Below, one piece after another: positions 11,569 to 25,331 of a stretch of 64,000 bases of DNA. The notes under the pieces were generated by a model, which was not told the DNA's origin, searched no databases, and worked only from the letters and a program-made list of their open reading frames with translations. Source of the DNA: Straminergon stramineum (taxonomy: Eukaryota; Streptophyta; Bryopsida; Hypnales; Calliergonaceae); NCBI GenBank assembly GCA_963920665.1, contig OY987269.1, positions 12,526,501 through 12,590,500 of the forward strand, in the 5' to 3' direction. Made by a program: the position numbers and the translations under genes. How positions within the stretch are numbered: position 1 is the first letter of the stretch; each line of letters starts with the position of its first letter.

Positions 11569-14500
11569 CATGATGCTTGTTCAAATGGCCAATGAATGAT
11601 GAACTTCCACCCTCTTCAAGACCATGGACAACCTCAAATTTATTATTCAAAATTATTTACAAACTTTCAAATGCAAGAATCATAAATTTGAATTATTGAT
11701 TTTGAAATCCAAAATTTAGCACAATATATACATCTCTTATAGATGAAGAAAATGATATTAAGAAGTTGTTCTACAATTGAGTATTGAAGATGCTCTCATG
11801 AAGATGATCTCAAAACTAAGTCCCTTAGGGCTAGGGCTATCCTTTGACACCTAAAGGATCATGGCTTTGTCGTCTTGGAGGGATTCAAAGTTAATTACAC
11901 CAAATGAAGCTAATTCAATATTTTCCACACATGTATGTAATTGGAAGGGCGACTCAAGATCAAAGTAGGCTCCTAGGTCACATCTTTCTAAAGGTCAAAA
12001 ATGTATAGTATGATATTTTTTTAATGGGTACATTAATTTTTGTTGTTTTCCTCTATTCTTCTTTTAATTCCCTTTGATATGGTCTAGAGTGGTTGCAATT
12101 TGGGTGTTTTGGCCATTGGGGATATTAAGTAATAAAACTCATATTAAAATTACAAAAAAATTGCAATCACTCCAAAATTCCTTACAAGATAGCAACTAAA
12201 AGACTATTAGAAGATCAAATTAATAATTTAAATATGATAACCACTAGAGTTGAAAACAATTTTAAAAATAATAATATTCATGAAAATTTAACATTGAAAA
12301 TCCTAGTAGTAATCATATTCAAATAAGTATGAGATTTGCACTTTAGTTTATTTCATTTTTCTATTAGAAACATTCAGTGAAGAAAATCATCAAAAAATAT
12401 TGTAGAAAGATAGTAATATTTAACCTCTCACACTTTCTTTTGGATTTTTATGGAAGAAAAATTCTTAAAAGATATGATACTCTAATTCATATAGATGAAA
12501 CAAATATTGAGGGAGATTGCATAAATAGAATAAAAATAAAATGACTCTTACTATAAAATCAATAGGAATAAAGAATTATTTGAAGATGGTTCTACCAACT
12601 AAAGAGGATAAATTTACATGAAGAACAAGTGTGTACACTAGATTGCTCATAATATCTTTATGTAGATCGATAGCAAAAGTAACACCATCATCCATCAATG
12701 TCTTTGTGGTAATAGATAAGTTTATTGGTATACGTTTGTCTCATGCACATTAGACAATGACATCATCATTACCCATCTTTAATATAAATTTACAAATGTA
12801 CCTTTGTCTCAACATGTCTACTGTATTCACTTCCAAGGATATGCCACAGTCTCCTCCTAACCTTATTGATGGAAATATAGTACAACAAATCAATGTTGAC
12901 AAAAAAAACTAGAAGAAAATTATGTAAAAGAGTATTTTGTAGCAACTATCAATCCTAGATATTTTGTGCTAAATTGAACAATCTATACCCAATTTTACAA
13001 AAGGTTTTAGTTTGTGAAGTATTGAAGTATCAATAACTCAATGAATCAATCTTTGTTTACTATCCCCTTGAAAACACCTCAAGAAAACATCTACCCAAAC
13101 CATCTTAAAATAATTGAAAATAAAAAGCAAAGAATGTTCATGTGGCATATGGATGAGAATTCAAATATAGAGAAAGATATTTAGATACAAGTAAAAACAT
13201 GTACAAGCATGTATGGATAATCATATATTGTATATGGATACATATATGAATCAATATACACATCCATATGTACATTGTCCCATATCTTTTGAACTTCTAA
13301 ACTTGCATGGCTTACATATATATATAATACAATGGATTTATTCTAGCCCCATTTCATAATTTTGTGTGTGCCTTTAAAATATACATTTTGGGGAATTTTG
13401 GTAAAATTATTTATTTAAAAAAAATTGACCACTAGTACATTACTTAAATGTGGTCCCCTTTGACTTTTTATTAAATAGTTTTACAAAATCAACTTTCAAT
13501 CAACATATGGCATGACTAACTTATCTTATCCAATCAAAATACACACACACACTCCATATTATCCTAGTCTTTTATTATTTAATCAATCTTTTGGGAAGGA
13601 GATTTAGAAATGGTATTAATCAAAATTGTAAAATTCACTTTGAAAAGTTAGCATTAACTCTTTTGTTATAGTAGAAGTCCTTTTTGAAGAAGGAAATATA
13701 TTACAATTATCATAAAAGTCATGAAATGTTGCCCTCCATTCAATCACTAGTCTATTCTATTAGATTTTGAGTTTTATTTTTTTTGTTTTTGTAATAGCTA
13801 TTAAGATTTTCACAACCACTAGGCCAATAAAGGCATGTTTGGTGTCATCGTTAAGCCCTTAGAGAGTATGTATACACATGCAAATTTTGACATCGCGAAG
13901 AGTAAGAAGGACCCAAAATATGAAAGAAGTGAGTAGCTAGCCTAAGCTATACCATGACCCATCTACAAGGAAATCCCCAAAGCTCTCACAATAAAATCAA
14001 GTTCAATTCTAATCTTCAAGTCATGCTCAATTAGACTTGTATTTAGGTTAAGAAAAATAAATGAACCTAAAAATTAAAAAAATTGGTAGAATGCTATGAA
14101 AGGACCTTCCAAAAAGGAAAGCCCCGAGTTTCCACCAAAAAAAAATCATGTTTAACCCTAGTTAGTCCAGTATGAGTGCCTTTGATTTATATTTAACTTA
14201 AAAAGCTAGTAAAAAAAAAGAACCCAATTTTAAAAATTGAGTACCATACAATAAAAAGAGCCCATGAGGCTCTAACAAAAAAAGACAAAACCTCCATCCA
14301 AAAGTCAAGTTAACCTTGAAATGTTATTGAAGACTCAAAATGTCCTTTGCATGACTTTACTTGAGATTGTAGGATGGAAAAAAAAAACTTTTTTTCATCC
14401 ATCCTTTTTTCGGGAAGTTACTAGAGTACATTTTTTAGTAAAAAATACTACAAACTTCCTCGGTATAGTATTATTGACTTTCTAAAGAAGAAGATGCTTA

Positions 14501-15039
14501 ATCCACATATCTCCTTTGTAGTGTATTTTGTCCATTTCTTGCTATTTACTCTTGATGTGAATTTTAGCCATAAAAACGATATTTTTTGAATTCGAGTCCA
14601 ACTAGTGAAATGATTCTTATCAAGTTCAGTTTCTACTTCAATTCAAAAATTTGGAAAATTCATAAATATTTTATAGCAATAAGAACTTTGGGCCTATAAC
14701 CATGATTTCTTGATTTTATAATTTTAGAGTGATGCCGTAACTTTGGTTTATACTCATGATGTTTTACACTATACTATACATCTACACTAAAAATTCCAAT
14801 TTGTTTTAATATATTTGGTATTTTCCATGAATTTTCTTCATTTTTTTACTTAAAATTTCATAATAATTTCAAATTTTCCCCCAAAAAATTGAATTTTTTA
14901 AAACTTGTAACAGACATATAACTTCATCCCTTGAAAAATAAATATAATTTTTTTCAGTCATATATCCAGTTGCAGAATGGCAGCAAATAGAGTGATGGAC
15001 AATGAGACTTGAAATCAGTGGTCATGGGCTCCTCTTTCC
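11569..15039. other. Intergenic, AT-rich, no gene recognised
   Basis: This is AT-rich sequence with short homopolymers and a short CA run near 13.53 kb. A phrase with GGAAAGCCCCGAG near 14.12 kb recurs near 24.99 kb, and related wording (AAGCCCC, GGAAAGAC) occurs near 15.1 kb, so degenerate repeats are present. No ORF, RNA gene or clean element boundary was found. Confidence 0.4.
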
Positions 15040-15348
15040 ATGGTTAAGCCCTCGTTACTCAACTCATCCTCACTTTTGACTTGTATTTGGGTTACTCATC
15101 CAAGAAGAAAAGCCCCAAAAGGAAAGACTTGGGTAGAGTGCCGTAGAATGCCTCCCCATGCCCGCACCCAGGACCCCCCCCTCCCCAGTCATAAGCTTCC
15201 CCCTCTTGCCAATTCCCTTTACAAAACTTCATCTCCGACGACGCACTCTGCTTTTCTTTCACCCCTCGCTCATTCCCAACTTCGATTGCGCCTTTCTTCC
15301 CATCCCCTCGCAGATTGCATCGTTATAAGCTTCCTCCTCTTCTTCGCC

Positions 15349-15411
15349 ATGATTCCCCTTTCTTCGCCCTTTCACCCTAACCCCTGCATCCCGATCCCGA
15401 TCCCGCCCTAG
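15349..15411 (+). promoter_or_regulatory. Upstream ORF 1 in ATG13 leader
   Basis: A 20-codon frame, MIPLSSPF...IPIPIPP, ends at TAG 15409-15411, 78 bases before the ATG13 start. It is Pro-rich. If included in the transcript it could reduce ATG13 translation. Transcript extent is unknown. Confidence 0.4.
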
Positions 15412-15446
15412 CCCAGCTTGTCGGGATTCACGACGAGATCGTGGCG

Positions 15447-15479
15447 ATGGTGACAAGGCCCTTGCGGAGGATTTGGTGA
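15447..15479 (+). promoter_or_regulatory. Upstream ORF 2 in ATG13 leader
   Basis: ATG at 15447 in a fair context (gcgATGg) opens a 10-codon frame (MVTRPLRRIW) ending at TGA 15477-15479. That is only 10 bases before the ATG13 start at 15490, close enough to affect initiation there. Confidence 0.4.
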
Positions 15480-15489
15480 AGCTTTTGGG

Positions 15490-18400
15490 ATGGCGCCGTT
15501 CGGGTCTCCTCCGCAGACGGAGAAGGCGAAGATCGAGCAGATCGTGGCGGAGTATTACGCCAAGGCGCTCCATGTTGTGTTGGAGTCCCGGATCCCGCAC
15601 CATGGGCTCAGTAGTGAGCCTGCTGACGCGCACCACCGTGGCGCCACCACCAACAAGTGGTTCAATTTGGAGTTGGAAAGCGCCAGCCATGTCGCGGAGA
15701 GCGTGGAGCCGTGGAAGCGAGGGTTGTGCCAGGAGCCGATGGTGGTGGACATCTGGTTGCACCAACCATCGGGAGGACAGCAGGAACCTCCGTCGTCGTC
15801 TTTAGAGCGACAGCGGAGTTTCAGCAACAAGTATAGCTCCTCGCCGCAGCGGGTGACGAATTTGAGGGCGGAGTCGTGGAATGAAGACGACGCGGGAGCT
15901 TCCTCGGTTTCGCGGACGCTGTTGGAGCGATGGGTGGTGCACTACGAGCGGACGAAGAAAGGCTCCTGGTTAGGGTTTGGGCCTGTGTTGAAGGGGGTGT
16001 CTGTTGAAGGGGGTGCGTCTCTGGAGGAGGACTTAGGTCGGGCAGGTTTGCAGGCGAATCATGTGTTGGAAAGGCCCGTGGTGTATAAGCGGACGGTGAT
16101 TATGTTGCGGTCCTTGTACTGCTTGGTGCGCACTTTGCCTGCGTTTCGGCTGTTTAAGCTTGCGACGTCGTCGTCGCATAGCCGCAGCTTCTCCCTGTCT
16201 TACTCGGTCTCGCCGGCGACGTCGACGCTCTCGGAGCAAGACGAAGGCGCCATGATGAAATGCAATTTGACGCCGATTGAGACGCAGTGGGGGAGGCTCT
16301 GCATCTATTCGATGTACAGGAATGCCACGGCGGTCACGGCTTTGGAGGTGACGCCGCGAATTCTGTCTCGGATCATTCCGGATTATGTCGGAAGCCCGAC
16401 GACGGATACCTTGCGGAGGTTTACGAGCGTGGGGTCATTACCTTCGGGCGGGCTTTCGGGAAGACATGGCGTGCATGTTGTTTCGTTACCAGGTGATTCC
16501 TAAATCTCTGGTCCCTCGATTGCAAATTAGGGCAAGACTGCTTTTGCAATTCTTTCTCCTCCTGCCACCCAGGGTCTCATTACACTTGCAGTAACTTCAT
16601 CTTGCTAATTTGTAATACTCGTTCCCTGCCTGAATGTAAAAATGTTTACTTCTTGGATGTGAAAGTCGGCTTCCGAGTTTTGTAAGCTTTGAACTCAATG
16701 AATACTTGGATTTCTAAATTGCTCTTCATAAATCTCCTGCCGCCTTCTTCTTAGGCTGAAACTGCAGGTAGACCAGTAAGGTACAATGATTATAACTTTA
16801 AGCAGAGTGCGACTGCCACTGCAAGACTCTTGTCTTTCCTTCTGGAGCTCGCTGTAGAATTCTCGTTAGATGCACTACCCGTGCGTTGGGTTTTGAAGTC
16901 TCGTGTCAGAATCACCTCTTATTGGGGAACGCAAGTCTTGCACTCCGATAGCCCTATTATAATATCAGTGTTGGGAGGGGTCCTTTTTACCTCCTTTTCT
17001 CTGACATCTGATTTCTAGGTACTATTCAACTTTTTGAAAACCCAACTCTGACCATGCTCTGCCACCAAGCGTGCGTATCCACTTCGGGATTGGTTCAGGG
17101 GGTCCTTGTGCTCTCAATCCTTCAGTATAGATTGGGACACCAAGCGTCCTGGCAAAATATATGACTTCCCCATGTCTTCACGAAGGGAGAAAATGACCCC
17201 GGTAGATGATTTTACGTGATGGTAAAAATGCACATGTGTCCGAAGGGATGTTATAACAGGAATCGGGGAGTGATTCCGGTACAGAACGTTATGTTGATGA
17301 AAAACACTAGGCGGATAGGGTAAGGGTTGTGAAGCTTTTGTTTTGGTGTATCCTGTGCTCATCTTAAGGTGTGGTATATTCAGGGTCTGTTCCGAACTCT
17401 CCATCGGGGGCATTTGGACGACGCCACAGTTGGAGTGGGGGCATAAACAAGGTGCAGTCACAGCCTCCGCTATTGCCAATGTCGCCTTCCTACAAATCTT
17501 CCTCACCTTCTCCTTCCCATCCGTCTCACGACTTTCAAAACTCCCCCCCTAAAACCCCCCACTACTTCCACCACTCATCCTCCCCATCTGGGACGCATGC
17601 TCCGTCTAATCTCTCTCCTCGAAATTCCCCTCATCAGAGGCAGTTCGTTCATCCTCCATCCTACCATCACCCTCATCACGACTCTCAACCTATTCCCATC
17701 CATGCTCGGCATTCTCCTCCGTTCTCCCCCTCTCCTTCCCCCTCTCCACCTCAACATGGCTACAGCCGTTCCAGGAGTGACCCTGTAAGTATTCCCCGCC
17801 CCATTAACCTTAACCGCCCCTTGCCTGCCGGTACCCGCGTTGCTGATCCTCATCATCAAAGCAGAAGCCCTCTCCCTCCACCTTCTCCTCAAACTCGAAC
17901 TTTGGAGAGGAATCCTTCTTTCAATTCCCGGCTTCATTCGGGATCTGCTGGTCATGTCTCCAACTTATCATTAGATAGCAAGATTGCGGCTCGATCGGCT
18001 GATTCCTCACAATTGGTCTCCCCCCAGAGTCGGTTTCGCAGAAATCAGGTACTCCTTTTTTTAGTTTTGCTGCCTTGCCGAATGTAGTTTTGAGCATTAA
18101 CAATTGGTTGTTTGACTCTCAGTTCAACAGAGAATTAGAATGACAGTTCTTGGTGAATATCAAGTTCGAGTGTTTCTTTCTATTATAGGACAACACCTGC
18201 TTCTCGTACCTGAAATCTACAGTTATCTTGCGAGTCTTTCTAGTTTCACTTCAGCACCGGGATGGAGAATTTGTATTGACAAGATATTCTATTGATGGTT
18301 TTCAGACGTTTGGAGAAGATCAAGGTGACGAACTTGCACTGTCAGGCATAAAGCGGTCTGTGTACAGTCCTCCAGGACTTGTATTACCTGGTTTCAGAGC

Positions 18401-19343
18401 TACCAGCAGGGTTCCCACCCACAATCATGAGGATCCAGAAGATGTGAACCTTGAGTGCCCGTTCGCAATTGACAACGATGAATCGGAGGATTATCTGAGC
18501 AGGTACTCCTTCACATGCGATCATACTATTTACTGTACAGCTCACCTTATTTTCTGTTTACTTTCAATTTTGTAGTTTGTGTAGTTCATTTCTTCCATAG
18601 CTGCTTGTAAGCATCATCGTATATTTGTCCTGTCTTGACTTGCAGCTGTTCGAGGTTTTATTTCTGATGCCTTAACTAATTAGGTTCGCCTTTTTGAGAT
18701 CAATTTGCACCTTGAAGGTTTCTGAAGCATCCCTTAATAGTCAGTAGTAATGTTTGTAAAGCTTGGGTTTTAATGGGTTCTGTGAGCGGTGTTGCTGCCA
18801 AGGTACCTATTTTTTTTGTGCATGCGTAATTGCTCACCTTCTGTGACTGTGATCGTTGACAGAGTTGGGAGTCCCAAGCCGAAAGTCCCTGATTCGCCTG
18901 ACTTTCAGGGAAGCACTCCAGGGTCTGCAGTGGGGGCTCTAGTTAGGATCCTTAAGGGTGCAGCCCCCTTACGCCAACAAAGTGCTCCACCTGCCTTTGC
19001 GGACCTTCCTGGGATAAAAGTGGGTCTTTCTCCATCCTCTCCTGTTGCAATTGGAGGAAGAGCCAAGAACAGTCCACCTCAACCGAATTCCCTGGGCACA
19101 CGTAATGTTTTTAGGGCACGACCTTCTGACTTTCGACCGACTAGTTTGGCAGGCCATGGAGCGTCATTTGGTACTGGAGGGATTGGCTCCCCGCCATCGA
19201 TAGGAGTTAGACAAGCTAGCTCTAAATCAGCCGCTGACGCTCTGGAAGAGTTAAGGCAGTACCGAGAGATGCGGGATTTTTTAATTCATCAAAGTGGGGG
19301 GGGCAAATCAGGTCCGGGTCTGCTAGCAGTGAAACGTATGTAA
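15490..19343 (+). CDS. ATG13: Autophagy-related protein 13
   Basis: Exons 15490-16492, 17384-18048, 18306-18502 and 18863-19343 join in phases 1, 0 and 2 to give 781 residues. All donors read CAG|GT. The N-terminal exon is the HORMA-type domain: KIEQIVAEYYAKALHVVLES at residues 14-33, NKWFNLELE, then YKRTVIMLRSLYCLVRTLPA near 197-217 and LTPIETQWGRLCIYSMY. After the first junction comes GSVPNSPSGAFGRRHSWSGG, typical of plant ATG13. The rest is Ser/Pro-rich and probably disordered, ending with VGALVRILKGAAPLRQ and ADALEELRQYREMRDFL. ATG13 is the regulatory subunit of the ATG1 kinase complex that starts autophagosome formation and is a TOR target (family knowledge). Length is close to other plant forms. 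The first 11 residues are the least certain part of the start. Confidence 0.93.
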
Positions 19344-21519
19344 ATGGAACAGCATTACTCAAGGTTTATGACCATGTATAGAGTGGAAAATGAAGCTGGG
19401 AAAACTGGTATTGTACAGGCAAGTTTAGGCGACACTAGAAAAAGAAAAAAAAGGGGGGTCTTACCCACAGCTGGCGGACCTGATACAATTTGTTGTTGTA
19501 GTGAAAACTCTAAAGGAAGTTGAGCATTGATTCATGTCTCTACGACTGGTAGTAGTGTAGGGTACGCCTTTGGATCTCCTGTTTATCATCTGTTTACAAT
19601 CCACAGCATCGGAACGTGGCTGTTCACATTCCTGGTATCAATCCATTCTGGCATGTAGTGTTGGTGTCCAAGTACTCAACCAATGCCATCTAAATTCTCA
19701 GAAGCCCTAACCCGTTAGCTTCGAGACTCTCTGATCACTTTGACCAGAATTGTGCTACTGAGAGTGAGAGAAGAGAGAACATTGTGCTACACTACTATTG
19801 ACAGCAAATATTTCCTATTTTGAAGTGTACTTGTGCTTCGTGAAATCTCTCAATTGTTTCGGTACTAAGATATTGTGTAGAAATCTCTTGGTAATGTGCA
19901 CAAGCACCTGAAATCATCAATACAAGCTCTCATTGTGTTCAGCCTGGCCACATTGTGAAATTTTTTGTTCTACCGCATTACCACATTAGCATATTGTAGT
20001 GAAAGATTTTGCAAGTAGATTCTGGATTTATTGTTTCTGGTAGAATATGTTATAAAATTTTCGTAAGGAGTACGTTGTATGTTGTCTTACAATTGGTCAT
20101 ATATGCAATAAGAAACAACATATTTGGAACCTTGAAGCTATAGAAAGTGAACCTTAAAGCATTTCCAAATAGCCACTTTGGTAATCTACTCAAGTTTTGA
20201 ATAGGTGAGTGACAACTTCACATGAAGATTGGGAGTTCGTTTTAGATACTTGACGTTTTAAGGTGCCACTACCTAATTGAAGGAATGAAAACCATTTGAC
20301 TTTAACTCAATTTGATCCATTTTGTCATGTAGTGTACACTAACCTTCACAAATTATAAGTATTGCCTACTAGTGTTTGTTTCTTGCAAGAAAGTTGTTTT
20401 TTCTCACTAATGTTGATTAACCTTGCATTCTTATTCAATTGCAATCAATCATGTATCCAAAAAATATACATTCTTAGTGATTTTTGCCATATTGATCCTA
20501 GAAAATAGCGACCAATAAACTTCTATCCTTTGAAAAGTAACTTCAAAAAATTATAGGAATTCACTTTAGATAATTCAAATTCATAGTGTGATGGAGTCAT
20601 TTATCTGAATTTTATGAAATAGGTATCTCCAAATTTTAATTAGATCTATGGTATTCAAAAGCCTAAAGCTACTTCTGGATACTCTTATCCAAAGCAAAGT
20701 TGTGATCTTCTCCTTTAATTATTTTTTAATAAATCCAACAATAGGATATTCAAATCATTAACTTGTTCAAGTATTATCATAAATTTTAGAGTGAAAGTAA
20801 CCATCATTTGCAAGATTAATGTACCTCAACCTCCAAGACTAAGTGTTTGTAGCCATTCTCAAAGTCAAAGTTATGTCTTTCAAAAATCCAGAAAAAAAGT
20901 TGTGTTCTTATAACTTATGCATTTTAGTTAAGTTTTGGGAAATAGTTTTTGAATACATGGAAAAACTTTAAATGAAAAAACACTAAACCAAAAGAAAACA
21001 TATTCAACTATAAAAATATTATGTAGTCAAATGTGGTACATGATGAAAAATAAAATAAAATGGTAATAACTTTGACAATAAATCAAGACTTATAAATTCA
21101 AATGGCAAGAATGTTCTAGGAAGTAATACATATCCTTTGCTTGCATTTCACTTTTGCAATTTTCAAAAAAATTGTTCAAAAAATTGGCTTTCTATTTTTT
21201 TTTCTACCTTCTTCATAATTTTCATTACAATAGTCAAAATAGAATGGTTTAAATATTTTTGTATAGAAATCTATCTATCCAATCCAATTAATTTTTTTTT
21301 TTAGAATATACTTTTAGATACTTGTGTCAACATTGAAATCACAAAAATCCTTATAATTGTTGCAATACATGTTGGAATGGCAATAAACAATGCATTACAT
21401 GTAGAATATGATGATTAGGAACTATATTAAAATTTCATACAAAATTTCCAAATGAAAGGTAGTACAACTTGCCAAATTTCTCAAAAAATTCTAGATTAGG
21501 CTCTTTAGTTATTTAGGAG
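19344..21519. other. ATG13 3' UTR, then repeat-derived AT-rich DNA
   Basis: Gene-like sequence continues to about 19.95 kb and is probably the ATG13 3' UTR. Beyond this, 20.6-21.52 kb resembles the element at 50442-51415 (shared phrase AAATGTTCTAGGAAG with variants). It ends TTTAGGAG next to TTAA, so it is likely a degraded TTAA-type element whose left end I cannot place. Confidence 0.4.
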
Positions 21520-21523
21520 TTAA

Positions 21524-22448
21524 CCCCTAAACACCCAAACTGCGTTTTTTGGCAACATAGCGATTTTGGGCAGCTCACTACGAATGGAGTTTTTCTTATT
21601 TTTCTTTGAAATTTTCACACAACATGTGCCCGAGGAGTATCTTTAAGGCCCAACAATTTTCATAACTTTTGACTTCATGGTTAAAAAGTTATTGCATGAT
21701 ATGTAATTTTCAGTGCTCCTCGGGCAGCCCAAAAATTTCTTAAAAAAACACTTTTTTAAGAAATAAAAATTTAAAATTGGTTTTCTAGATTTATATGTAC
21801 ATGGAAAGCTTTGAATCATTCCATTTTGATTTATGAGATGAAAGTTATGAGGCATTTTAGTTTGCGGGCAGTTTCGGATTCCCTACTCTAAAATAAACTT
21901 TGAAATCCTTTATTTCACTCAATTTTCAATATTTTTGGAAAAAAATAAAATGATAGGGTGTGTATTGTTTATTAAAACATTACAACCATTGGGATTAAAA
22001 ATTTTCAATTCCATAACGAAATTCTTCACAATTTAGTATTTTGAATCATTCTCTACTTCTTTGTACTTACTTCCTTTTTCCTATATGTTGTACAATTTCA
22101 AATGATTTGAATTTTTTCAAGCACATAGACAACTTGCCTTGAAGAATGAATCCAAAGAGTAACCACCATTTTGGAATTTTTTTCATACAAATGTGGCCTT
22201 GTGAAGTGCAGCTGCCCGTTTTTTCACAGGGCCCAAAAAAGGATTTTTGCTAATTCAAACACTAATATCTTACAATCTACACGGTGGAAAATTCTGAAAT
22301 TTTTTCCACATCTTCTCAAATAAGTTTAGTACAAGATCTTACGGTTACATGTGTCCAAAAATGTTTTTTTCCTAAAATTTGGTACTTGTTCTAGAAATGA
22401 CAGTTTGGGAGCATTTTTGGTGAAAACATAGTTGAAAACATTTAGGGG
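21524..22448 (+). mobile_element. piggyBac-like element, family A, copy 2
   Basis: This 925-bp copy starts CCCCTAAACACCC and ends CATTTAGGGG, with TTAA at 21520-21523 and 22449-22452. It is collinear with the copy at 10467-11374 over its whole length. The sequence left of its TTAA is itself the end of another element (TTTAGGAG), so the two abut. Confidence 0.78.
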
Positions 22449-22452
22449 TTAA

Positions 22453-23691
22453 TAAGTTTCTCAAACACAAACTTTCCTCATTAATTAAAATTTCCATTAC
22501 CTATAAATCTATGAATTTCTCTTTAATTATCTGAGAATTTCTTGTAAAATTTATTCAACTTAATCTCTACTAACATCAAGGGCCTTGAACAAAACTTGAA
22601 TGTGCTACAAAATATAGCTTTTACAACTTCTTTGAAGTTTTTGTCAATATTATATTACGTATCATGAATAGAAATGACCTATGTTAAAAAATCTTTAAAA
22701 ATATTCATAAATATTTTTCAACTGAATTTCGAATATATTTGCTGAAAATTCACCAAAAATACAATTCATATTTTTAGGATGTGGATTTTTATGATTGGCT
22801 AAATTTTCATCTTTCACTAATCCATACCTTAAGTTAGTCTATTTGTTTTGTTTTTTTTGTTACGTTGAGATCTCCCAGACCATGCATCCCCTAGTTACAT
22901 GCTTGGTACTATCAGAAAGCCTTCGGCAAGGAGGGGTGCATGGGCTTTGTTTCGTGGCGTTTCAACCTGTGATGTAGAAGTTATCGAATTTCAAAGTTTT
23001 TATGAATAAAAAAATTAGAAAATTACATTTACTTTTATCTTGACTATAGCAACAGCATAGGGCACACTAGTAAGCTCTAAAAAGTCAAAGATTTGATAAA
23101 AAAAAAATATCATGAGTTTCCTCTATTAGAAAATTTGTAATACTTCAATAATACTACACACTTTATATTCATTTCTTCATTTAGAAGAGTTAGGTAATAG
23201 ATATTTCAAAGTGTAATTCACATTTAAAAGGATAAACACTTAAAAAAAATGTCTCCTAAAAATGCAACCTTGAAAATGAACAAGGATGAGAAAAAGGTTG
23301 CACCAATCTTTAGGGGTTAAGGTATTGAAATGCATGTTACTACAAATGTGAACCAAAATTATCTAATTATAAATTGACCTTATCAATCAAAAATAAGAAA
23401 AATCAAAACAAGCTATAAAATGCAAATTTAGGACCTACTTTACATCAATGAGAAAATTCAATCACTTACACAAACGGAAAGAAAGTTGTATATTTGGCAT
23501 TGATTTGGTTTGGACTATAATGCTAAAAAAAATGCTTTATAGAACCTTAAAAGCTAATCATATCATTGAAGAATAGGCAAAATTTGTATTTTCAACATAA
23601 TTGGATGACCTTCACCTATTTTGTATAGTTCTTGAAATAAACTCTTGAAAACTTTCATAATTCACTCAATGTATTTTTGTTGTCTTAGTGG
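22453..23691. other. Repeat-derived intergenic DNA
   Basis: 22.85-23.04 kb shares a block with 46.24-46.41 kb (GACCATGCATCC and downstream), so a further repeat family is present. A lone right end, CTTTAGGGG followed by TTAA, occurs near 23.32 kb. No gene seen. Confidence 0.4.
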
Positions 23692-23695
23692 TTAA

Positions 23696-24238
23696 CCCCT
23701 AAAGGACCAAGGCACATTTGGGGCAAAAATTGTCAAAAACTGCCAGGTTTCAAGGGAGCAAAAAAACTAAAAAAAGAAGTTTTCAAAAAAAAATTCAACC
23801 GTACGACTTTATAGTACACTTCTTCGTGAACATGTGGAAAAAAACATAGAAACTTTGACCTCTCAGATTGAAAGATTATAACATTTGAAGTTAGGGGAAT
23901 TTTTTTTCCAACTTTACCTAACAAGGCTTACAAACTTTAAAACCTTCTAGAATGAGATTCTTACACTAAACATGGTTATTTTTTTGTACATTTTCATCTT
24001 GTGTCATGTAAGCTAAACACCCACCAAATTTCAAAATCATGGGAAGAGTTTTGCACAGGTTGCCCAAGCTACCCGCAAATTTCAGGCACCCTATCGGAAA
24101 AAACATTAGATTTTCAGGAAGGGGGTACATAGCTACACATTATGTCCAAATTTCATGAATATCCAACCAAAAATGACTTTGTAGGAACCTACCCAAGATT
24201 TCTTGCATATGTTGAACAAACACTTGGTCCTTTAAAGG
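23696..24238 (+). mobile_element. piggyBac-like element, short family B, copy 1
   Basis: This 543-bp unit starts CCCCTAAAGGACCAAGGC after TTAA (23692-23695). Its right end, CTTGGTCCTTTAAAGG followed by TTGA, is degraded. It shares GTCAAAAACTGCCA near the left end with families A and C. A relative lies at 34139-34704. Confidence 0.62.
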
Positions 24239-25331
24239 TTGATTTCTTTTGACTTTAATGGTTTATCTAAGAAGTCTAATTGATGGGTTTTTTTCATGTA
24301 GCAAGATCTAGTGAGGTGTTGGACTCCATTTAATTGTTGTTTAAGATGATTGGGGGTTTGGAAATCAACAATTGAACATGGTCTTTAATCACTATTAGAG
24401 TGGTCGAACTCCTTTATAAGGTGTTCAACAAATTTTCTACAATAATCACTTGTAGTTTTATGCTACTTACCAAATTGCCTTGTAGAAGGTAGGCAATGGT
24501 CCATAGAACTTCAACTAGTGAGTCCACATGATAAGTGCTGAATCTTCCCTCATCAAAGAAATTTGAAACCCTACAAATCTTTTGTTTTTGGAGATCCTTG
24601 CAATGTGGTAGATAACATGCACATTGCAATGTAATATGTCATACCCTCAAGGTAGGGTCTATGAAAAATTATTCTAATACAGATTATAAATTTTGAGACA
24701 TTTAATTTTCAAAAAAATTGTTGGAACAAAATCTTATAAAATTTTCTTAATATCCAATTGTTTCTCTTATATAAGCAACTATACTACATAAATTTAATTG
24801 TTTGACACTCCATGTAGCATTGGATTGCATTTTGGATAAGGTTCAAGTGTAGAAGTTTGAGTTCAACTTGATTTGGGGAAAACTTCTTTACAATGTTCCA
24901 AGTCCCAAATTTAAGTTTTCTAATCCTTGTACTGAATACATTTTTTGGGTGTAGACTTTGAAATGAACATATTTGTAAGCCAAATCAAATTGAGGAAAGC
25001 CCCGAGTTCCTATTTTCAACCCTTCAACAATCGATTTCGGAAAAATCCATGGAATTTAGGACTTATGATGTAGTGAAAATTGGCTCTAAGATGTTACTTT
25101 TGCCAATGCAAAGCTTTCAATCCTAAGCCAATAAATCTTAAGTAGGGATTTGTTATACTTGTTACACACATGTACTACCAATATTATTTGTATTAAACTT
25201 GAGAAGACAAGACCTAGTACCAAAATACTTTGCCAAAAATTATCTGATTTTTGGACCAATAGGTGCATTTTTTATTTCTAGAGTAATCTTGAAACTTATC
25301 CATTGACCACTCTTGGGCCTTAATCCCAAGG
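24239..25331. other. Intergenic, AT-rich
   Basis: No gene or clear element boundary is visible; scattered short repeat phrases recur elsewhere in the window. Confidence 0.4.

Noticed and set aside
13533..13546. Short CA run
   Set aside because: Too short to be a meaningful microsatellite.
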